From NCBI GenBank assembly GCA_031431335.1, contig JANPDG010000116.1, forward strand, positions 1-34,748: a stretch of 34,748 bases of DNA, given 5' to 3'. Position 1 is the first letter of the stretch. Each line of letters opens with the position of its first letter. This DNA is from JAAFIP01 sp031431335. GTDB taxonomy: Bacteria > Pseudomonadota > Gammaproteobacteria > Burkholderiales > Burkholderiaceae_C. A program made the position numbers and the translations under genes. A model generated the notes under the pieces. That model was not told where the DNA came from. It saw nothing but the letters and a program-made list of their open reading frames with translations, and made no database searches. Shown piece by piece: positions 24,661-32,704 of the stretch.

Positions 24661-25803
24661 ATGACCCGTCCAGCTCTGCGCATAGCTTGTGTTGCGGGCG
24701 AAGCATCGGGCGACCTGCTGGGCGGGTTGCTGCTTGATGGGCTAAAGCAGCGCTGGCCTGACTTGCAATCCTTCGGTATTGGTGGCCCGCAGCTTGAATC
24801 ACGCGGTTTTCAGTCTTGGTGGCCTAGCCACCAACTGGCTGTGAGGGGCTATGTCGAGGTGCTGCGGCACTATCGCACTCTGGTGGGTATTCGCAAACAG
24901 CTTTTGCAGCGCCTGCTAGACAATCCACCAGATGTTTTTATCGGTATTGATGCGCCAGATTTTAATTTAGAACTTGAAACCCAGCTCAAAGCGCGCGGGG
25001 TCAAAACAGTGCACTTTGTCAGCCCCAGCATCTGGGCTTGGCGACCCGAGCGGATAGAAAAAATTCGCCAAGCGGTGGACCACGTTTTGTGCGTCTTTCC
25101 GTTTGAGAAGGCTTTGTACGATCATGCGGGTATCGGTGCGACGTATGTAGGTCATCCTTTGGCCAGCATGATTGCGCAAAAATCTGACCGCATTATTGCA
25201 CGGTCAACCCTAGGCCTTGGCGCGCAAGACAAGGTCGTCGCCATATTGCCCGGCAGCCGAAAGTCAGAGGTGCAGTATCTGGGCAAGGTGTTTTTTAAGG
25301 CCGCCGCTTTAATGAGCGCATCGCAGAGCGACATTCAATTCATTGTGCCTTGCGCTATAGGTTTGAAAGATGCTATTACCCTGTATGCCAGCCGCGCTGG
25401 GATGACAGGCAAAGTGCAGCTGTTAGATGGACAGTCGCATACGGCGCTCTCAGCCTGTGATGTCACATTGATTGCCAGCGGCACGGCTACGCTTGAGGCT
25501 GCATTATTCAAGCGCCCGATGGTCATTGCCTACAACATGCATTGGCTCAGCTGGCAGATGATGAAGCGCAAAAAAATGCAGCCTTGGGTTGGGCTGCCTA
25601 ACATTTTGTGTCAAGAGTTTGTCGTACCAGAGTTTTTGCAGGGCGCGGCAACTCCGCTAGCTTTATCACAAGCGGTATTGGAATGGTTTGCACAACCTGA
25701 GAAAATACATGCTTTAGAAAACCGATTTACCGCGCTGCACACCGAACTGCAGCGTGACACAGCCAGTTTAGCCAGCCATGCCATCGCCCAAGTTATCTCC
25801 TAA
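24661..25803 (+). CDS. lpxB: Lipid-A-disaccharide synthase
   Basis: 380 residues of the GT19 family. The N-terminus shows RIACVAGEASGDLLGG, followed by FGIGGPQLESRGF, VFIGIDAPDFNLELE, the conserved FVSPSIWAWRPERI and VGHPLAS, and AILPGSRKSEV of the nucleotide-binding half. The C-terminal half carries ASGTATLEAALFKRPMVIAYNMHWLSW. LpxB joins UDP-diacylglucosamine and lipid X into the lipid A disaccharide at the inner membrane. Its 3' end overlaps the longest rnhB frame by 26 nt. Confidence 0.97.
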   Translation: MTRPALRIACVAGEASGDLLGGLLLDGLKQRWPDLQSFGIGGPQLESRGFQSWWPSHQLAVRGYVEVLRHYRTLVGIRKQLLQRLLDNPPDVFIGIDAPDFNLELETQLKARGVKTVHFVSPSIWAWRPERIEKIRQAVDHVLCVFPFEKALYDHAGIGATYVGHPLASMIAQKSDRIIARSTLGLGAQDKVVAILPGSRKSEVQYLGKVFFKAAALMSASQSDIQFIVPCAIGLKDAITLYASRAGMTGKVQLLDGQSHTALSACDVTLIASGTATLEAALFKRPMVIAYNMHWLSWQMMKRKKMQPWVGLPNILCQEFVVPEFLQGAATPLALSQAVLEWFAQPEKIHALENRFTALHTELQRDTASLASHAIAQVIS

Positions 25804-26527
25804 AACCGGCCTTAAGCCTAAGTCAACCCATCCAGCCAAAAAGCATGGAGCCACTAAAGCGGCTCTCGGTGCGAAAGCGGCAGTTCGTTCTACTAAAGCC
25901 AGAGCGCTTCCCATGCAGCAGGCGCCGTTGGTGTGGGATGTGCCCGGCCTGACTGCGGGTGTAGACGAGGCAGGCCGTGGCCCGTTGGCGGGTAGTGTTG
26001 TGGCCGCAGCCGTCATTTTGGACGATGCCAACCCGATCAAAGGCTTGGCGGACTCCAAAAAGCTCACCGCCCTGCGCCGCGCCAAGCTCTATGATGAAAT
26101 CCGCGCTAAAGCCTTGTGTGTAGGCGTAGGCGAGGCCAGTGTCGATGAAATTGACCAGCTTAATATACTGCAGGCCACCATGTTGGCCATGCAGCGCGCC
26201 GTGGCCAATCTGCGTCTCAAGCCTTCGATGGTGCTGGTGGACGGCAACCGCATTCCCCAGCTCGACGTGTTGGCCGAGGCGATTGTGCAGGGAGACGCGA
26301 AGGTGCAGGCCATCTCGGCTGCATCGATCATCGCCAAAGTCACCCGCGACAGGCAATGCGAAGCGCTGCACGCTGCGTATCCAGAGTATGGGTTTGACAG
26401 CCACAAAGGTTATGGCACGGCAGTGCACATGGCGGCGCTCAAAGCCCATGGCGCAACGCCAGAGCATCGCAAAAGCTTTGCACCTGTGCGAGAGGCCCTG
26501 CAATATGCCGCTGGAGACTTGGTGTGA
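25778..26527 (+). CDS. rnhB: Ribonuclease HII (possible basic N-terminal extension)
   Basis: 249 residues from ATG 25778, or 204 from ATG 25913. The core starts AGVDEAGRGPLAGSV, the catalytic DEAGRG motif. DSKKLTALRRAKLYDEI, ILQATMLAMQRAV, VDGNRIPQLD, ISAASIIAKVTRD and the C-terminal YGFDSHKGYGT follow. The enzyme cuts RNA in RNA-DNA hybrids and at single ribonucleotides. The first 45 residues of the long form are lysine- and alanine-rich low-complexity sequence, absent from the E. coli enzyme (198 residues). Neither start has a good ribosome-binding site, so the true start is open. The stop overlaps the next gene by 4 nt (GTGA). Confidence 0.95.
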   Translation: MPSPKLSPKTGLKPKSTHPAKKHGATKAALGAKAAVRSTKARALPMQQAPLVWDVPGLTAGVDEAGRGPLAGSVVAAAVILDDANPIKGLADSKKLTALRRAKLYDEIRAKALCVGVGEASVDEIDQLNILQATMLAMQRAVANLRLKPSMVLVDGNRIPQLDVLAEAIVQGDAKVQAISAASIIAKVTRDRQCEALHAAYPEYGFDSHKGYGTAVHMAALKAHGATPEHRKSFAPVREALQYAAGDLV

Positions 26528-27318
26528 CCGCTCCATTGCCAATTACGTCGAGAGACAATCGGCTGCTTAAAGAGCTGCGCAAGCTGGCCAGCGATGGCAC
26601 CGCTTACCGCAAAACAGGCCGCGTATGGCTAGAAGGCGAGCACCTGTGCAGCGCCTACACCGCCAGGGGCTTGAAGGCTGATATTGCAGTGTTCAATGAT
26701 AAAAAACAGCAGTTTTCCGACGTGGATATTGATAAGTTTGCTATTAAAAGCATAGTAATTTCACGTGAACTCATGGCAGAAATCAGTCCGCTGGACTCGC
26801 TGGCAGGCATGGGTTTTGTGTGTTCTATTGCCTTGGATACGGTAATTGAACCCGAGTTGCCCACCGTTGTCCTTGACAGGCTGCAAGACCCTGGCAACGT
26901 GGGCAGCATATTGCGCAGTGCGGCAGCTTTTGGGTTCAAACAGGTCGTGGCTTTAAAAGGCTGTGTGGCACTGTGGTCACCTAAGGTGGTGCGCGCAGGC
27001 ATGGGCGCGCATTTTGGCCTGCGCTTGGTGGAGAGTGCCAGTTTGGAGGATGTTACCCGCCTGACCCGTCCGCTGGCAGTGACTAGCAGCCACCAAGGCC
27101 AGTATCTCAGCGAATTGCTGTCGGGGCGGCAACTGCCCAGCGATATCAACTGGGCTTTGGGACACGAAGGGCAGGGCGTTTGTGCTGAGTTGATGGCGCA
27201 GGCCAACCTGCATGTACGAATTGCCCAGCCAGGAGGCGAAGAATCACTCAACGTAGCGGCAGCCGCCGCTATATGTTTGCATGCCAGCGGCACTGCCACC
27301 AACCATGCCGCCACTTAG
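26524..27318 (+). CDS. SpoU/TrmH-family RNA 2'-O-methyltransferase with an in-frame repeat-derived segment
   Basis: 264 residues from a GTG overlapping the rnhB stop. The N-terminal substrate-binding part (ITSRDNRLLKELRKL, VWLEGEHLCSAY) is followed by the SPOUT domain. That domain has the three SpoU motifs: LDRLQDPGNVGSILRSAAAFG, LGHEGQGVC and EESLNVAAAAAICL. These proteins methylate ribose 2'-OH groups in rRNA or tRNA using S-adenosylmethionine; the target cannot be read here. Residues about 62-78 (QQFSDVDIDKFAIKSIV) come from copy D of the dispersed repeat, in the linker between the N-terminal domain and the catalytic domain. All catalytic motifs are intact, so the protein is probably active. 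It is rlmB-like, but rlmB is not certain. Confidence 0.88.
   Translation: MTAPLPITSRDNRLLKELRKLASDGTAYRKTGRVWLEGEHLCSAYTARGLKADIAVFNDKKQQFSDVDIDKFAIKSIVISRELMAEISPLDSLAGMGFVCSIALDTVIEPELPTVVLDRLQDPGNVGSILRSAAAFGFKQVVALKGCVALWSPKVVRAGMGAHFGLRLVESASLEDVTRLTRPLAVTSSHQGQYLSELLSGRQLPSDINWALGHEGQGVCAELMAQANLHVRIAQPGGEESLNVAAAAAICLHASGTATNHAAT
26709..26760 (+). repeat. Dispersed repeat copy D, inside the RNA methyltransferase gene
   Basis: The core starts GCAGTTTTCCGACGTGGA, then TATTGATAAG, then TTTGCTAT-TAAAAGC-ATAGTAAT. It is read in the same frame as copy A and encodes FSDVDIDK at residues 64-71. The codon that is TAG in intergenic copies is AAG (26734-26736). The 5' arm seen in copies A-C is not recognisable. 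Confidence 0.94.
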
Positions 27319-27385
27319 GCAGAATTAAAGTATAGCAATAGCTAAATTTCAATCTTGGCTGGGTCAGTACAAACCCGCCCTAGGC

Positions 27386-27391
27386 TATAAT
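27386..27391 (+). promoter_or_regulatory. Probable -10 box of the carA promoter
   Basis: A perfect TATAAT in GGCTATAATTAGAGGCTTTCC lies about 140 nt before carA. The -35 place (GGTCAG near 27362) is weak. The same 20 bases, with two differences, occur at the rpsB promoter. The leader beyond has a small hairpin TACAC (27464-27468) with GTGTA (27475-27479) and no T-run. Confidence 0.65.
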
Positions 27392-27526
27392 TAGAGGCTT
27401 TCCCGCATCCAACCCACGCCTTACGCATTCAAAGCCACTTCAACCAAGCACAGCTGCATGATTTACACCCCAAAGTGTAGGTTTTGAAGCGCTAGGGCGT
27501 ACCCGAAGAAAAACGGAGAAAACCCA

Positions 27527-28708
27527 GTGCTTTTGTCTTTGAAGTCAGCCCATCCCCCCGCAATCCTTGCCCTAGCTGACGGTGCCGTATTTGTAGGTTC
27601 CTCCATAGGCGCGTCAGGCCACACCGTTGGCGAGGTAGTTTTTAACACCTCGATGTCCGGTTACCAAGAAATTTTGACCGACCCCAGCTACTGTCAGCAA
27701 ATCGTCACACTTACCTATCCCCACATCGGCAACTACGGCACCAGCAGCCAAGATGTGGAATCACGTAAAGTATTCGCTGCAGGCTTGATCATCAAAGACC
27801 TGCCTTTAATAGCGAGCAACTTTCGCTCCGACATGAACCTGTCAGATTATTTGGTGAAAGAAAACTGCGTTGCCATCGCCAATATAGACACCCGCCAGCT
27901 CACCCGCCATTTGCGCACGCATGGCGCGCAAAACGGCGCGATTGTCGGTTTAAAAGCGGGTGAAGTAGTTACCCAAGCCATTATTGACAAAGCTATGGCC
28001 GCTGCCAAGGCAGCTCCATCAATGTCTGGCCTAGATTTGGCCAAAGTTGTAACGGTAGACAAACCATACGATTGGACGCAAACCGAATGGCAACTGTTTG
28101 GCGCTGACGGCAAGCCTGGCTACGACCAGCAAACCGCTGCTAAGTTCCATGTGGTTGCTTTTGACTTCGGTGTGAAGTTCAACATCTTGCGTATGTTGGC
28201 CCAGCGCGGCTGCAAAGTCACTGTGGTGCCTGCGCAAACCAGCGCTAAAGACGTGTTGGCACTCAAACCCAACGGCGTGTTTCTGTCCAACGGCCCCGGT
28301 GACCCAGAGCCTTGCGACTACGCTATAGCCGCCACCCGCGAGATCATCGAGGCAGGCGTGCCCACTTTCGGCATCTGCCTAGGCCACCAAATCATGGCGC
28401 TTGCATCAGGTGCTAAAACTTTCAAAATGAAGTTCGGCCACCACGGGGCGAACCACCCGGTCAAAGACCTAGACAACGGCCGCGTCAGCATCACCAGCCA
28501 GAACCATGGTTTTGCGGTGGACGAAAAAACGCTGCCCGCAAACTTGCGCGCCACCCACACCAGCCTGTTTGACAACACGCTGCAAGGCCTGGCCCGCACG
28601 GACAAACCCGCGTTTTGCTTCCAAGGCCATCCTGAAGCATCGCCAGGCCCGCACGACATCAGCTATCTTTTTGATCGCTTCATCCACTTGATGGAGGCGA
28701 GCAAATGA
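27527..28708 (+). CDS. carA: Carbamoyl-phosphate synthase small subunit (glutamine amidotransferase)
   Basis: 393 residues from a GTG with GGAG at 27515-27518. The N-terminal CPSase domain begins LALADGAVFVGSSIGA and includes GEVVFNTSMSGYQEILTDPSY. The C-terminal class I glutaminase domain has FLSNGPGDP, nucleophile C284 in FGICLGHQI, and H368/E370 in GHPEASPGP. It releases ammonia from glutamine and channels it to CarB, for arginine and pyrimidine synthesis. The leader is about 130 nt; no clear repressor site is recognised. carB follows after an 81-nt spacer holding hairpins. Confidence 0.97.
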   Translation: MLLSLKSAHPPAILALADGAVFVGSSIGASGHTVGEVVFNTSMSGYQEILTDPSYCQQIVTLTYPHIGNYGTSSQDVESRKVFAAGLIIKDLPLIASNFRSDMNLSDYLVKENCVAIANIDTRQLTRHLRTHGAQNGAIVGLKAGEVVTQAIIDKAMAAAKAAPSMSGLDLAKVVTVDKPYDWTQTEWQLFGADGKPGYDQQTAAKFHVVAFDFGVKFNILRMLAQRGCKVTVVPAQTSAKDVLALKPNGVFLSNGPGDPEPCDYAIAATREIIEAGVPTFGICLGHQIMALASGAKTFKMKFGHHGANHPVKDLDNGRVSITSQNHGFAVDEKTLPANLRATHTSLFDNTLQGLARTDKPAFCFQGHPEASPGPHDISYLFDRFIHLMEASK

Positions 28709-28712
28709 GCCC

Positions 28713-28786
28713 CCACGTTCACGGCTTCGCCGTTTCTCTGCCCCCCGAGGGGGCTTTCGCTCCCTTGGAGCTGTCCTTCGGGAGCG
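28713..28786. repeat. REP-like hairpin cluster in the carA-carB spacer
   Basis: Three inverted repeats lie in series: ACGGC-TTC-GCCGT, GCCCCC-CGA-GGGGGC, and CGCTCCC (28758-28764) with GGGAGCG (28780-28786). The style resembles intergenic palindromic repeats common in Comamonadaceae genomes (recalled, not searched). The last arm is also the Shine-Dalgarno of carB. Confidence 0.7.
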
Positions 28787-28789
28787 CAC

Positions 28790-31700
28790 ATGCCTAAACG
28801 CACAGACATTAAAAGTATTCTCATCATCGGCGCAGGCCCAATCATTATTGGTCAGGCTTGCGAGTTTGACTACTCTGGCGTGCAGGCCTGCAAGGCGCTG
28901 CGCGAGGAGGGCTACAGGGTTATTTTGATCAACAGCAACCCCGCCACGATCATGACCGACCCGGCGACGGCGGACGTGACTTACATCGAGCCGATCACTT
29001 GGCAAACCGTTGAAAAAATCATTGCCAAAGAAAAGCCAGACGCGATTTTGCCGACTATGGGTGGGCAGACGGCCCTGAACTGCGCACTCGATTTGTGGCA
29101 TCACGGCGTGCTGGACAAATACATGGGTGCAGCTACCGGCAAGCCAGTCGAGCTAATCGGCGCTACCCCTGAGGCGATCGACAAGGCCGAAGACCGTTTG
29201 AAGTTCAAAGACGCGATGACCAAGATTGGCTTGGGCTCGGCGCGCTCGGGTATCGCACACAGCATGGACGAGGCATGGACTGTGCAAAAAACCTTGGGTT
29301 TCCCCACGGTCATTCGCCCCAGCTTTACCTTGGGCGGCACAGGTGGCGGCATTGCTTATAACGCCGAAGAGTTTGAGACCATCTGCAAACGTGGCCTAGA
29401 AGCCTCGCCTACCAACGAGCTGCTGATTGAAGAATCACTGCTGGGTTGGAAAGAGTACGAGATGGAAGTGGTGCGCGACAAGGCGGACAACTGCATCATT
29501 ATTTGCTCCATTGAAAACCTCGACCCGATGGGCGTGCATACCGGCGACTCGATCACTGTGGCGCCCGCGCAGACCCTCACCGACAAGGAATACCAAATCT
29601 TACGTAACGCATCGCTGGCTGTGTTGCGCGAGATTGGCGTGGACACGGGCGGGTCGAACGTGCAGTTCTCCATTAATCCGCAAGACGGCCGCATGGTCGT
29701 GATTGAGATGAACCCGCGTGTGTCACGTTCGTCTGCGCTCGCATCTAAAGCCACAGGTTTCCCGATCGCCAAAGTGGCTGCCAAACTAGCCTGCGGCTAC
29801 ACGCTGGACGAGCTGCGCAACGAGATTACAGGTGGTGCTACGCCTGCTAGTTTCGAACCGAGCATCGACTACGTTGTCACTAAGATTCCGCGTTTTGCGT
29901 TTGAAAAATTCAAAGACGCCGACGACCGCCTGACCACGCAGATGAAGAGCGTGGGCGAGGTGATGGCCATGGGGCGCACATTCCAAGAGTCCTTCCAAAA
30001 AGCCCTGCGTGGCTTAGAGGTGGGCGTGGACGGCATGAACGAGAAAACCCAAGACCGCGAAGTGTTAGAAAAAGAACTGGGTTCACCCGGCCCTGAGCGT
30101 ATTTGGTATGTGGGCGATGCTTTCGCTCAAGGTATGAGTGTGGACGAAGTGTTTGCGCTGACCAAAATTGACCCGTGGTTCCTCGTGCAAATCGAAGAGA
30201 TTGTGAAGATTGAGCTGGAGCTGGAAAAGACCACGCTGGACGCGCTGTCTAAAGACGAGTTGCTTAAGTTAAAGCAAAAAGGTTTTTCTGACCGCCGCTT
30301 GGCGCGCCAGCTTAAAACAACGGACAAAGTGATCCGTGACAAGCGCCGTGCAATGGGCGTGCGCCCTGTTTACAAGCGTGTTGACACTTGCGCTGCTGAG
30401 TTTGCTACTAATACGGCCTACATGTACAGCACCTACGAAGGATTTGTCACCGGACCATTTGGCCTTGGCCAAAGCGCTGCTGAATGCGAAGCCGAGCCAA
30501 CCACGAATAAAAAGATCATGGTACTTGGCGGCGGCCCTAACCGTATCGGCCAAGGCATTGAGTTTGACTACTGCTGCGTACACGCAGCGCTGGCGATGCG
30601 CGAAGACGGCTACGAGACCATCATGGTTAATTGCAACCCTGAGACGGTGTCTACCGACTACGACACCTCTGACCGTTTGTACTTTGAGCCGCTGACGCTA
30701 GAAGACGTGCTGGAAATCGTCGACAAAGAAAAGCCCCTGGGCGTGATCGTTCAATACGGCGGGCAAACGCCACTCAAGCTTGCGCTTGACTTAGAGGCCA
30801 ACGGCGTCCCCATCATCGGCACTTCTCCCGACATGATCGACGCAGCCGAAGACCGTGAGCGCTTTTCTGCATTGCTGCACCAACTCGGCTTGAAGCAGCC
30901 GCCCAACGCCACTGCACGTACCGAGCCTGAAGCATTAGAAAAAGCCTTGAGCCTGGGCTACCCACTCGTTGTACGCCCCAGCTACGTGCTGGGAGGCCGC
31001 GCCATGGAGATCGTGCATGAGCAGCGCGACCTGGAGCGCTACATGCGCGAGGCCGTCAAGGTCTCGCATGATTCGCCTGTTTTGTTAGACCGATTCCTGA
31101 ACGACGCTATTGAATGCGATGTCGACTGCCTGCGCGACCCCGAAGGCAAGACTTTTATTGGCGGCGTGATGGAGCATATCGAGCAAGCGGGCGTGCACAG
31201 CGGCGACTCTGCCTGCTCGTTGCCACCGTACTCACTAAGCAAAGAGACCGTAGACGAGCTCAAGCGCCAGTCTGCAGCGATGGCTGGTGCCTTGAATGTG
31301 GTTGGCCTGATGAACGTGCAGTTCGCCATCCAGCATAAAGATGGCCAAGATGTGATCTATGTGCTTGAAGTCAATCCACGTGCAAGCCGTACTGTGCCCT
31401 ACGTGTCCAAAGCCACTGGTATTCAGTTGGCCAAGGTCGCAGCGCGTTGCATGGCAGGCCAAACGCTGGCATCCCAAGGCATTATCAAAGAAGTCACGCC
31501 GCCGTATTTCAGTGTGAAAGAGGCTGTGTTCCCGTTCGTCAAATTCCCCGGTGTAGATACCATTCTCGGCCCCGAGATGAAGTCAACCGGTGAGGTCATG
31601 GGCGTGGCCAAGACGTTTGGCGAGGCGTTTGTCAAATCGCAACTGGGAGCAGGCACCAAGCTGCCTAGGTCGGGCAAAGTTTTCTTGACCGTGAAGAATA

Positions 31701-32071
31701 ATGACAAAGCGCGTGCAGTCGATGTGGCCAAAGCCTTGGTTGCACTCAACTTTGAGCTACTGGCCACCAAGGGCACAGCTGCTGCATTTGAAGCAGCGGG
31801 CCTCAAAGTGCAGGTGGTCAACAAAGTGACCGAAGGCCGTCCGCATGTGGTTGACATGATTAAGAATAACGAAATCGTGATGGTGGTTAATACGGTGGAA
31901 GAGCGCCGTAACGCGATTGCCGACAGCCGCGCGATTCGCACCTCCAGCCTGCTGGCACGTGTGACTACATTTACCACCATTGCAGGTGCCGAGGCTGCTG
32001 TAGAAGGCATGAAATATGTCGATAACCTAGGCGTGATCAGTGTGCAAGAAATGCATGCGGCTCTTGCCTGA
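28790..32071 (+). CDS. carB: Carbamoyl-phosphate synthase large subunit
   Basis: 1093 residues (E. coli 1073). The two homologous halves each have an ATP-grasp fold. The first begins KSILIIGAGPIIIGQACEFDYSG and carries FTLGGTGGGIAYN, NVQFSINPQDGRMVVIEMNPRVSRSSALAS. The second begins MVLGGGPNRIGQGIEFDYCC and has RPSYVLGGRAMEIV and VLEVNPRASRTVPYVSKA. The C-terminal MGS-like domain (from about 945) holds the regulatory site for UMP and ornithine known in E. coli. It makes carbamoyl phosphate from bicarbonate, two ATP and ammonia channelled from CarA. Its Shine-Dalgarno GGGAG (28780-28784) lies in a repeat hairpin. Confidence 0.98.
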   Translation: MPKRTDIKSILIIGAGPIIIGQACEFDYSGVQACKALREEGYRVILINSNPATIMTDPATADVTYIEPITWQTVEKIIAKEKPDAILPTMGGQTALNCALDLWHHGVLDKYMGAATGKPVELIGATPEAIDKAEDRLKFKDAMTKIGLGSARSGIAHSMDEAWTVQKTLGFPTVIRPSFTLGGTGGGIAYNAEEFETICKRGLEASPTNELLIEESLLGWKEYEMEVVRDKADNCIIICSIENLDPMGVHTGDSITVAPAQTLTDKEYQILRNASLAVLREIGVDTGGSNVQFSINPQDGRMVVIEMNPRVSRSSALASKATGFPIAKVAAKLACGYTLDELRNEITGGATPASFEPSIDYVVTKIPRFAFEKFKDADDRLTTQMKSVGEVMAMGRTFQESFQKALRGLEVGVDGMNEKTQDREVLEKELGSPGPERIWYVGDAFAQGMSVDEVFALTKIDPWFLVQIEEIVKIELELEKTTLDALSKDELLKLKQKGFSDRRLARQLKTTDKVIRDKRRAMGVRPVYKRVDTCAAEFATNTAYMYSTYEGFVTGPFGLGQSAAECEAEPTTNKKIMVLGGGPNRIGQGIEFDYCCVHAALAMREDGYETIMVNCNPETVSTDYDTSDRLYFEPLTLEDVLEIVDKEKPLGVIVQYGGQTPLKLALDLEANGVPIIGTSPDMIDAAEDRERFSALLHQLGLKQPPNATARTEPEALEKALSLGYPLVVRPSYVLGGRAMEIVHEQRDLERYMREAVKVSHDSPVLLDRFLNDAIECDVDCLRDPEGKTFIGGVMEHIEQAGVHSGDSACSLPPYSLSKETVDELKRQSAAMAGALNVVGLMNVQFAIQHKDGQDVIYVLEVNPRASRTVPYVSKATGIQLAKVAARCMAGQTLASQGIIKEVTPPYFSVKEAVFPFVKFPGVDTILGPEMKSTGEVMGVAKTFGEAFVKSQLGAGTKLPRSGKVFLTVKNNDKARAVDVAKALVALNFELLATKGTAAAFEAAGLKVQVVNKVTEGRPHVVDMIKNNEIVMVVNTVEERRNAIADSRAIRTSSLLARVTTFTTIAGAEAAVEGMKYVDNLGVISVQEMHAALA

Positions 32072-32126
32072 GCACCCATCGCGCTTTATCGCCTTCATCT
32101 CCTTTAATTTGCCTCACTACAAACAC

Positions 32127-32156
32127 TTGCAGCAGCTTTGTAGCTTGGTTTAAAAT
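32127..32156 (+). promoter_or_regulatory. Probable sigma-70-type promoter of greA
   Basis: TTGCAG (32127-32132) and TAAAAT (32151-32156) are separated by 18 nt. Transcription from about 32163 would place the next hairpin at the very 5' end of the greA transcript. Confidence 0.6.
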
Positions 32157-32166
32157 CCGCACTAAC

Positions 32167-32201
32167 AAACCGCTGATCATTGTGATCAGCGGTTTCCTTT
32201 T
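32167..32201 (+). terminator. Hairpin with T-run between carB and greA
   Basis: AAACCGCTGATCA (32167-32179), loop TTG, then TGATCAGCGGTTT (32183-32195), followed by CCTTTTT. The 13-bp perfect stem can end carB transcription. Since it lies downstream of the greA promoter it can also attenuate greA. Confidence 0.85.
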
Positions 32202-32215
32202 TACAGACACAGAAT

Positions 32216-32692
32216 ATGGCCACTATCCCAATTACCAAGCGCGGCTGCGAGAAGCTCAAAGCCGAATTGCACAAGCTCAAAACCGTAGAACGCCCTTGGG
32301 TGATTAACGCTATTTCTGAGGCGCGGGCCCAAGGCGACTTGAGTGAAAACGCCGAATATGAGGCTGCCAAAGACCGCCAAGGCTTTATCGAAGGCCGTAT
32401 TCAAGAGGTGGAAGGCAAGCTGTCTGCAGCGCAGATTATTGACCCCACAGAGCTAGAGCAGTCGGGCCGCGTGGTGTTTGGTGCGACTGTGGAGCTGCAA
32501 GACGAGGACACCGGCGTGAAGGTGAAATATCAAATCGTCGGTGAGGACGAGGCAGACTTGAAGTTGGGTTTTATCAATATCTCCAGCCCGATAGCCCGCG
32601 CTTTGATCGGCAAAGAAGAGGGCGACTCTGCAACTGTGCAGGCGCCCGGCGGTGAAAAGCACTATGAGATCATCGCAGTTCAGTACATTTAG
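32216..32692 (+). CDS. greA: Transcription elongation factor GreA
   Basis: 158 residues, the family length. The N-terminal coiled coil carries ITKRGCEKLKAELHKLK and the tip motif GDLSENAEYEAAKDRQ with the acidic residues D41 and E44 that act in the RNA polymerase active site. The C-terminal FKBP-like domain has VVFGATVELQDE and ISSPIARALIGKEEGD. GreA stimulates RNA cleavage in backtracked polymerase. The ATG lies 14 nt after the T-run of a terminator-like hairpin and has no good Shine-Dalgarno. The same carB-greA order is known in related betaproteobacteria. Confidence 0.97.
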   Translation: MATIPITKRGCEKLKAELHKLKTVERPWVINAISEARAQGDLSENAEYEAAKDRQGFIEGRIQEVEGKLSAAQIIDPTELEQSGRVVFGATVELQDEDTGVKVKYQIVGEDEADLKLGFINISSPIARALIGKEEGDSATVQAPGGEKHYEIIAVQYI

Positions 32693-32704
32693 GTGAGTTT
32701 TTTG

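Noticed and set aside
26655..27314. A 219-codon minus-strand frame opposite the RNA methyltransferase.
   Set aside because: The plus strand carries all three SpoU motifs; the opposite frame has no recognisable features.
27330..27351. AGTATAGCAATAGCTAAATTT between the methyltransferase and carA looks like the hairpin end of the dispersed repeat in reverse.
   Set aside because: The diagnostic box TTTTCCGACGTGG is absent on both strands, and short GCTAT/ATAGC palindromes are expected by chance in AT-rich spacers.
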